From an uncultured Bacillota bacterium (lineage in GTDB: Bacteria > Bacillota > Clostridia > Peptostreptococcales > Anaerovoracaceae): a stretch of 60,179 nt of DNA. Made by a program: the position numbers and the translations under genes. The DNA is taken from NCBI GenBank assembly GCA_949295785.1, contig CASFMJ010000116.1, forward strand, positions 1 through 60,179. Direction: 5' to 3'. The first letter of the stretch is position 1; every line of letters starts with the position of its first letter. Shown in pieces: positions 55,190-60,179 of this stretch. Under the pieces are notes generated by a model. It did not search any database. It saw only the letters and a program-made list of their open reading frames with translations, and was not told where the DNA came from.

Positions 55190-55210
55190 TCCTGTGTAAG
55201 AGGTTATATT

Positions 55211-56365
55211 ATGGCAGAAAAACGTGATTATTATGAAGTGCTCGGTTTGAAAAAGGGGGCCAGTGAGGATGAGATAAAAAGAGCATTCAGAAAGATGGCT
55301 ATGAAATATCATCCCGACAAGAACCCCGGTGACAAGAGCGCTGAAGAAAAATTTAAAGAAGTAAATGAAGCATACAGCGTATTGTCCGACCCTGAAAAGA
55401 AAAGCAAATATGACAGATTCGGTCATGCAGGGGTGGATCCCAATGCCGGTTTCGGCGGAGGCGGCTTTGGAGGCGGTTTTGGCGGCTTTGAAGATATATT
55501 CGATATGTTCGGAGGAATGTTCGGCGGCGGAGGCGGTTTTGGCGGCTTCGGCGGTCAGCAGCGGAAGGCCAATCAGCCGAGAAAGGGCAGAGACCTTCAG
55601 AAAGCTATAACTATCACATTTGAAGAAGCAGCCTTCGGAACAAAAAAAGAACTGCAGATCAACAAATATGTGGCATGCCCCACCTGCAAAGGAGAGGGGA
55701 CGAAGCCGGGTACATCTAAAAAGACATGTCCTAAATGCGGCGGCAGCGGTCAGGTGTCTCAGACTCAGAAAACACCTTTCGGTCAGTTCCAGAGTGTGAC
55801 AACATGTGATCAGTGCGGCGGCAGCGGCAAGATAATAGAGGAGCCGTGCTCTGACTGCAAAGGAACCGGAAAAGTACGCAAGACAGTTAAAATATCAATT
55901 GATATTCCGGCAGGCGTAGACAATGACAGCGTTATTCCCATCAGAGGACAGGGGGATCCGGGAGTAAACGGAGGCCCGGCCGGAGACCTTTACATTGTCA
56001 TAACCGTAAAACCCCACAAGCTGTTTACAAGAAACGGTGATGATCTGTATCTGGAGATACCTATCAGTTTCGATCAGGCAGCCCTTGGAGCAGAACTGGT
56101 GGTACCTACTCTTGACGGTAAGGTTTCATATAAGATACCGGCAGGAACCCAGCCCGGGACTGTGTTCAGGCTTAAGGACAAGGGAGTTAAGAAACTTCGC
56201 CGTGAAGCAAAAGGTGATATGTATGTAAAAGTCAACCTTGAGGTACCTACAAAGCTCAATGGAAAACAGAGAAAAGCAATAACCGAAATGGGAAAGGTGG
56301 TAAATGAAGACTGTTACCAGAAAAAAGGCGGTTTTGCGGAAAAGCTGAAAGAAATGTTCAAATAA
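55211..56365 (+). CDS. dnaJ: Co-chaperone DnaJ
   Basis: A 384-residue type I J-protein. The J domain has [20 protein letters not shown] and the HPD motif in [17 protein letters not shown] Gly/Phe-rich region follows, then four zinc repeats ([32 protein letters not shown]) and the substrate-binding beta domains. It stimulates DnaK ATP hydrolysis. The ATG at 55211 follows AGAGGT; an upstream in-frame ATG at 55160 lies inside the intergenic hairpin. The genes prmA and rsmE, common after dnaJ, are missing here. Confidence 0.98.
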   Translation: MAEKRDYYEVLGLKKGASEDEIKRAFRKMAMKYHPDKNPGDKSAEEKFKEVNEAYSVLSDPEKKSKYDRFGHAGVDPNAGFGGGGFGGGFGGFEDIFDMFGGMFGGGGGFGGFGGQQRKANQPRKGRDLQKAITITFEEAAFGTKKELQINKYVACPTCKGEGTKPGTSKKTCPKCGGSGQVSQTQKTPFGQFQSVTTCDQCGGSGKIIEEPCSDCKGTGKVRKTVKISIDIPAGVDNDSVIPIRGQGDPGVNGGPAGDLYIVITVKPHKLFTRNGDDLYLEIPISFDQAALGAELVVPTLDGKVSYKIPAGTQPGTVFRLKDKGVKKLRREAKGDMYVKVNLEVPTKLNGKQRKAITEMGKVVNEDCYQKKGGFAEKLKEMFK

Positions 56366-56383
56366 TAAGGATATAACAAATGG

Positions 56384-56428
56384 CGGATGACATTGGTCCC
56401 TTGCCGGGGCGGATTTCATCCGTTTTTT
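56384..56428 (+). terminator. Terminator of the hrcA-dnaJ operon
   Basis: CGGATGA (56384-56390) pairs with TCATCCG (56416-56422), with a second CCC/GGG pairing inside, then six T residues. Confidence 0.85.
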
Positions 56429-56877
56429 GTTTCCGGCAGCCGGTAATTATGATGCCCGGCTAATAAGGCTGAGCTTGACGGTGGATGCTGAAATAGTTTC
56501 TCTATCTGCAAGCACCGGGATATAAGGGCATTTTGCCCCACTTAAAAATTATTGACAACATTTAAAAAAAATGATATGTTAATAATAAATAAATTAGATA
56601 ATATTTATTTAGGCATATAATATGCGGAACTTATCTAATTGACTGCAAAAGTGTGACATATTACGACTGTCTAACCACTTGCAGAGATAGTGACCAGCTA
56701 CTTCTGCCGCAACAGCCGTTAAGAAAGTAATGAAGTATGACATTTTCACATCCCCTTCCCGTTACCGGTCTGGGAATGGCAACAAAGCTATTATAAGCCG
56801 TTTTTGTATCAAAGGAAGTAAGAGCGAGCGAATATAATCGCTTAAAACGCAAAACAGAGCCTCACATGGGGAGATAA
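56429..56877. other. Gene-poor region with hairpins and scrambled coding remnants
   Basis: Two hairpins, AGCCGG/CCGGCT (56438-56443 with 56456-56461) and GGGCA/TGCCC (56526-56530 with 56534-56538), lie before a promoter at 56552. From about 56641 to 56877, short reading frames are broken by stops in all frames. They may be the decayed N-terminal part of the amidase-domain gene that follows, but no motif proves it. Confidence 0.45.
56552..56640 (+). promoter_or_regulatory. Promoter followed by nested palindromes
   Basis: TTGACA (56552-56557), 17 nt, TATGTT (56575-56580). Just downstream, AATTAGATAA (56592-56601) and TTATCTAATT (56631-56640) enclose a second palindrome GCATATAATATGC (56613-56625). 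The arrangement suggests an operator or leader hairpin that once controlled the broken gene. Confidence 0.55.
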
Positions 56878-57426
56878 AAATGCACAGCCGCATGCGTACG
56901 ATTAACTGCGTATTCTCCATCTAAGGCTGCTTCATATGGTGTTAAATATGCACTGAATTATAATACTCCTGCTTTTCCTAAATATTCATCTGATTGCACT
57001 GATTTTGTTTCTCAATGCGTGAACGCAGGAGGTGAAGCATCTCACTACCATCTGAATTATAAGAATCTCAATGCGGTATATTCAACTACTTCTTACTGGT
57101 ATTCTTATCATTATTTGAGTTGGCAGCCTGTTCATCAGTACAAAGAAAGTACGTCATTCATACGTGTAAATGATTTCTATACATACTGGAAAAATCATGG
57201 AGCTTCTATAATTGAATGTGCTAATACCAGCACTCTGTAAAATAAAGTGAAGGTTGGTGATATAGTTCAAATTAGAAACGCAAGTGAATTTTGGTACCAT
57301 TCTGTCATCATAACCAGTGGTTCAAACGGAAACATTAAGTATTCGGGTCACAGTAATAATAGGCAAAACGAGAGTGTTTATAAATTGAGTTCAGGCAATT
57401 ACTTTAGAATAATACAAATTAAGTAA
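56878..57426 (+). pseudogene. Broken putative amidase-domain (amidase_6-type) gene
   Basis: One reading frame from 56878 to 57426 encodes a recognisable amidase_6-type domain: KAASYGVKYALNYNTPAF, then SSDCTDFVSQCVNAGGEAS with the Cys-containing core, tryptophan-rich middle, and after an in-frame TAA (57238-57240) the conserved KVGDIVQI, FWYHSVIITS and KYSGHSNNR with the catalytic-type His. No start codon with a ribosome binding site exists; a stop precedes the frame at 56875. The gene has therefore lost its N-terminus and carries a nonsense codon. The block is more AT-rich than dnaJ, suggesting acquired DNA. The surviving part is well preserved, so decay is recent. Confidence 0.75.
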
Positions 57427-57441
57427 AAGGGGTGTGTAGTA

Positions 57442-57831
57442 GTGAAATATTGCAAATATATCATTAGAATTTTAGTCATTACATATTTTTGTACGTTTTC
57501 AATGTATTGGTTTGGAAATGACAAAAACATTGATGGAAATAGGGGAATATTTTACTTGGTAAATAATCCGGCCATATTTATCGGTGTCCTAATTATTATA
57601 GTTGGTTTATTTAGCAAGAAGAAAATGTATAGACTGTTGATGGCAGGATCGATATGTTCTATAATCGGTGAGATTATTTCATTCATTTACTGTCCTATAC
57701 CACATATAACCGGCAGCGTTAAATTTTCATTAAGTATGGAAATGACATTTCTTGGGTTTTATATAAGTTTTTCTATTCTTATGATGATAGTTGCAATGTG
57801 TGCAGTAGCTATGAAGCGTAGGGCTGAATAA
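57442..57831 (+). CDS. Four-helix membrane protein of unknown function
   Basis: A 129-residue protein starting with GTG after AAAGGGGTG. Four hydrophobic helices can be seen at about residues 8-25, 44-60, 66-85 and 100-123, with a basic loop KKKM and a basic C-terminus (MKRRAE). It is not recognised. It lies 15 nt behind the broken amidase gene and shares its AT-rich composition, so it may have been its operon partner. A weak hairpin, AAGCGTA/TACGCTT (57814-57820 with 57842-57848), follows. Confidence 0.6.
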   Translation: MKYCKYIIRILVITYFCTFSMYWFGNDKNIDGNRGIFYLVNNPAIFIGVLIIIVGLFSKKKMYRLLMAGSICSIIGEIISFIYCPIPHITGSVKFSLSMEMTFLGFYISFSILMMIVAMCAVAMKRRAE

Positions 57832-57894
57832 ATATTGCCTGTACGCTTTTATTGTATTTTTAACGGTTAAGTGAAATTACGACGGGGGTATAAA

Positions 57895-58338
57895 ATGAAT
57901 TCAAAAAAACCGAAGGCTTTTATAAAAGGGGGCTGTGCTTTTATTGCAGTGGCTTCACCGCTTACACTTGCCATGTATAGAGCCGATGCAGTTTACGGAG
58001 GAGTCGACTTTCGGACGGGATTTATAGTGATAACGGCTGTGTCTATCGTCATTGCCATTGTACAGATTGCCGTTTCAATGTGGTATGAAAACAGAAACAA
58101 CGGCAGTTCACCATGTGGAAAAGCAGCCCCTGCCATGCTTAGGATAAAAGGAATTTATGCCGTTTCGGAATGGATGGTGCTCATGTTGGCGCTGCTGCTG
58201 ATGACAGGCGCAATACATAAAATATGCCCTGAAGAAACGATACCATATAAAGGGCTGATGACCGCTGCGGCAGCAGGGCTTATTCTGGGCGCTGCAGCAA
58301 TATGGATATTAAGCAGAAAAAAACGGGTGAGTGAATAA
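57895..58338 (+). CDS. Four-helix membrane protein of unknown function
   Basis: A 147-residue protein. A Lys-rich start (NSKKPKAFIKGG) precedes helices at about residues 13-28, 38-60, 87-105 and 119-138; the tail is basic (RKKRVSE). It has no family I can name. GGGGGT sits before the ATG at 57895, which is preferred over the longer frame from 57871. Base composition is closer to the core genome than the preceding gene. Confidence 0.65.
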   Translation: MNSKKPKAFIKGGCAFIAVASPLTLAMYRADAVYGGVDFRTGFIVITAVSIVIAIVQIAVSMWYENRNNGSSPCGKAAPAMLRIKGIYAVSEWMVLMLALLLMTGAIHKICPEETIPYKGLMTAAAAGLILGAAAIWILSRKKRVSE

Positions 58339-58374
58339 TTCCATATCTGATGCGGACATTTTTCAAAAAAACTC

Positions 58375-58405
58375 TTGACTATATAGTTGCTATATACTTT
58401 ACAAT
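58375..58405 (+). promoter_or_regulatory. Promoter with embedded TATATAG palindrome
   Basis: TTGACT (58375-58380) and TACAAT (58400-58405, 19-nt spacer) or TTTACA (17 nt) form the promoter. A perfect palindrome TATATAG-TTG-CTATATA (58380-58396) fills the spacer, so a bound repressor would block RNA polymerase. Confidence 0.55.
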
Positions 58406-58468
58406 TTAAATCAGAGAGCAGTTTCGGGTAAGATTGCTTATCAGGAAGCAGGCAGACAATTGCAGGAA

Positions 58469-58549
58469 AGGCCGGTAGCTTTTCGTTCCTCAGTATTTGA
58501 GCGGGAGATTATTAACCGCAGTATATAGAGGAGTAGGAACATCCGGCCC
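58469..58549 (+). ncRNA. Structured leader RNA upstream of the symporter gene
   Basis: Within a leader of about 170 nt, three nested helices form one long arm: AGGCCGG (58469-58475) with CCGGCCT (58543-58549), GTTCCT (58485-58490) with AGGAAC (58535-58540), and GCGG (58501-58504) with CCGC (58516-58519). No T-run or start codon lies inside. The ribosome binding site GAGGTG follows about 20 nt later. I recognise no riboswitch class. Confidence 0.5.
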
Positions 58550-58582
58550 TCTCCATATTGTAAAGAAAGAGGTGAAATAAGA

Positions 58583-60004
58583 ATGAAGCTCAGCTTTAAG
58601 ACTAAACTGTCTTACGGCGTAGGGGCAGTATGTGACAACGCTATGTACATGCTTGCCGGTACATATCTACTTCTGTTTTTGACTACCGTTGCCGGAGTAA
58701 ACCCGGCAGTGGCGGGCACCATCTCTGCCATAGGATCAATTTGGGAGGCAATGTGCGCTCCTGTAGTAGGCTTTAAATCTGATGCTGTATTGACACGGTT
58801 TGGAAGAAGAAAGCCTTTTCTCCTTGCGGCGGCATTTCCTGTGGCTATAGTGACTTGCCTTTTGTTTACAGCCATAGATGCATCTCCTCAGGTGAAAGTC
58901 ATATATTATGTGATTATGGTTATATTATACTGGACTTGTTTCTCATCGTTTTTTGTACCCTATCTGGCATGGGGTTCAGATCTTACCGATGATTACAACG
59001 AAAGGACCGTCCTCCGCTCTTATGCATATATATTCAATCAGGTAGGCATGTGCATAGGAATGGTGCTGCCTTCAATAGTAGTTGATTATCTTATGAATAT
59101 GGGAAAGACATCTCAGCAGTCATGGCAGCTTGTAGGACTGATGGTAGGAACATGCGGGGCTGCGGCACTTCTGCTGTGTGCCGGTTCCATCAGACAGGAT
59201 GACAGAAAAGATTTTGTAAGACCGGGGAAAAAGGAAAAAACATCTATTGTAAAAGCTTTGCCCTCAATGATGAAAGAATACTGGGCCATTTTAAAACTTA
59301 AACCTATAAGAGTTATTATTGGAGCCAGCCTGGCATATCTGATAGCTAATATCACATTTTCATCGGACCGGGTATTCTTTATGAAATTCAATATGGGGTT
59401 TGGTGAAAAAACCATTTCAGCCATGCTTATGATGATAACACTGGCAGGCATTGCAACCGTTCCGTTTATCACAAAACTGGCTCAGAGGTTCGAAAAAAAG
59501 GATGTTTTTAAATCAGTTATAGGAATATGCGGTATAATGATGATATTTACCAGAATAATAGGAGTAGACTCTTATCCGGTACTTATTGCAGCCTGTCTTT
59601 TGTATGCTGCTGCCAATGCCTGCTACTGGCAGCTGATGCCTTCGATGATATATGATGTATGTGAAGTGGAAGAACTGGTTTCGGGAGAAAAACATTCAGG
59701 GGCGGTCATATCACTGCAGGCTCTTTCTGAGTCCATATCCATAGCAGCAGGACTGCAGATACTGGGAATAATTCTGGAGATGGCCGGATTCGACAGTGAA
59801 ACACAGGTCCAGTCTGAAACAGCACTTACATGGGTGGAAAATGCATTTGTGGTGATACCGGGAGCAGCCATGGTACTGGTAGCATTTATTATATGGAAAT
59901 TTCCGCTGACAAAAGAAGTGTTTGACAATGTAAAGACAGCGCTGGAAAAGAGAAAAAAAGGCGAGGATGAAGATATAGATGATATCATCGCATTGTTTCA
60001 GTAA
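58583..60004 (+). CDS. GPH-family (glycoside-pentoside-hexuronide) cation symporter, MFS
   Basis: A 473-residue, twelve-helix transporter of the GPH/MelB type. It begins KLSFKTKLSYGVGAVCDNAM, the classical start of the family, and has FKSDAVLTRFGRRKPFLL in loop 2-3 (the GPH D-x-x-x-x-R-x-G-R-R/K motif) and LMPSMIYDVCEVEELVSGEK in the later half. Members take up sugars or uronides with sodium or protons; the substrate is open, and no glycosidase is adjacent. GAGGTG precedes the ATG. The leader and promoter palindrome suggest two levels of control. Confidence 0.9.
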   Translation: MKLSFKTKLSYGVGAVCDNAMYMLAGTYLLLFLTTVAGVNPAVAGTISAIGSIWEAMCAPVVGFKSDAVLTRFGRRKPFLLAAAFPVAIVTCLLFTAIDASPQVKVIYYVIMVILYWTCFSSFFVPYLAWGSDLTDDYNERTVLRSYAYIFNQVGMCIGMVLPSIVVDYLMNMGKTSQQSWQLVGLMVGTCGAAALLLCAGSIRQDDRKDFVRPGKKEKTSIVKALPSMMKEYWAILKLKPIRVIIGASLAYLIANITFSSDRVFFMKFNMGFGEKTISAMLMMITLAGIATVPFITKLAQRFEKKDVFKSVIGICGIMMIFTRIIGVDSYPVLIAACLLYAAANACYWQLMPSMIYDVCEVEELVSGEKHSGAVISLQALSESISIAAGLQILGIILEMAGFDSETQVQSETALTWVENAFVVIPGAAMVLVAFIIWKFPLTKEVFDNVKTALEKRKKGEDEDIDDIIALFQ

Positions 60005-60040
60005 ATCCTTTTACAAGGTATAAAATAAATATCACACACA

Positions 60041-60071
60041 GAAATACCGGAGATTTAATCTCCGGTATTTC
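60041..60071 (+). terminator. Hairpin after the symporter gene
   Basis: A perfect 14-bp stem (60041-60054 with 60058-60071) with a TTA loop. The downstream sequence is AT-rich but has no clean T-run. Confidence 0.7.
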
Positions 60072-60120
60072 ATTTACATCATATTATTTTTGGGGTTATA
60101 GGACAAAATGTGTTGGTGAT

Positions 60121-60164
60121 AACCGCTACAATCGTTCAAATTACAATGATTGTAGCGGTTTTAA
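60121..60164 (+). terminator. Second hairpin near the window edge
   Basis: A perfect 13-bp stem (60121-60133 with 60148-60160) followed by TTTT and a T-rich tail. It may be a backup terminator or belong to a gene beyond the window. Confidence 0.6.
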
Positions 60165-60179
60165 GTTGTTTTTGAGAAC

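Noticed and set aside
56661-56852. 63-codon minus-strand frame that might be an insertion-sequence remnant
   Set aside because: No transposase motif, no terminal repeats or target duplication were seen; the plus-strand amidase remnant explains the region better.

Overview
This window is chromosomal DNA of a low-to-moderate GC, endospore-forming member of the Bacillota, most likely class Clostridia. Supporting signs are the sporulation and germination genes (cwlJ, a gerQ-like gene, gpr, spoIIP), the HrcA/CIRCE heat-shock operon, strong AGGAGG-type ribosome binding sites, TTG and GTG starts, frequent ATA and AGA codons, and a two-gene (split) transketolase. The species cannot be named from sequence alone. 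No rRNA, tRNA, CRISPR array, complete prophage or complete insertion sequence was recognised.

Layout. 1-5.7 kb: a copper-chaperone-like protein, a cwlJ-gerQ germination pair with a sigma-K-like promoter, an LTA-synthase-family enzyme, a DMT permease and an exonuclease/phosphatase-fold protein. 5.8-16.2 kb: dnaE-pfkA, a flavodoxin, DNA polymerase IV, an HdeD-like membrane protein and two overlapping flavoprotein genes. 16.4-20.7 kb: nnrD, a mazF toxin with no adjacent antitoxin, a GC-rich structured leader, the split transketolase, and a PrcB-domain protein whose ribosome binding site lies in a terminator arm. 21-31 kb: a small sigma factor, an atypical ParA-like protein, ftsE-ftsX with its likely partner peptidoglycan hydrolase, recJ, then a tight operon (yerC, phosphopantetheinyl transferase, metallo-hydrolase, recX, tcdA) converging on a C26 peptidase/LOG pair. 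31-34.4 kb: an unknown exported protein, GTP-dependent PEP carboxykinase and rpsT.

34.5-56.4 kb carries the conserved Firmicutes series rpsT, gpr, spoIIP, lepA, hemW, hrcA, grpE, dnaK, dnaJ, but about 12 kb is inserted between hemW and hrcA. The insert holds glpK, small membrane proteins, a membrane-anchored XRE regulator, an Lgt-like protein with altered catalytic motif, and an AT-rich block (42.9-51.3 kb). That block encodes two related MFS transporters, a YitT protein, an S9 peptidase, a MocR regulator whose PLP-binding residues are replaced, and an AbgA-like M20 amidohydrolase. An array of CCAAAA/TTTTGG half-sites lies in its divergent promoter region. Together these look like a self-regulated module for uptake and hydrolysis of a peptide or N-acyl amino acid such as p-aminobenzoyl-glutamate.

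56.4-60.2 kb: a broken amidase-domain gene behind a good promoter with nested palindromes, two small membrane proteins, and a GPH-type sugar:cation symporter preceded by a promoter-embedded palindrome and a structured leader of about 170 nt.

The observations most worth following up are the transketolase leader RNA (17740-17847), the MocR with a dead PLP site and its operator array, the leader ahead of the symporter, the atypical ParA-like protein with an apparently leaderless promoter, and the antitoxin-less mazF.
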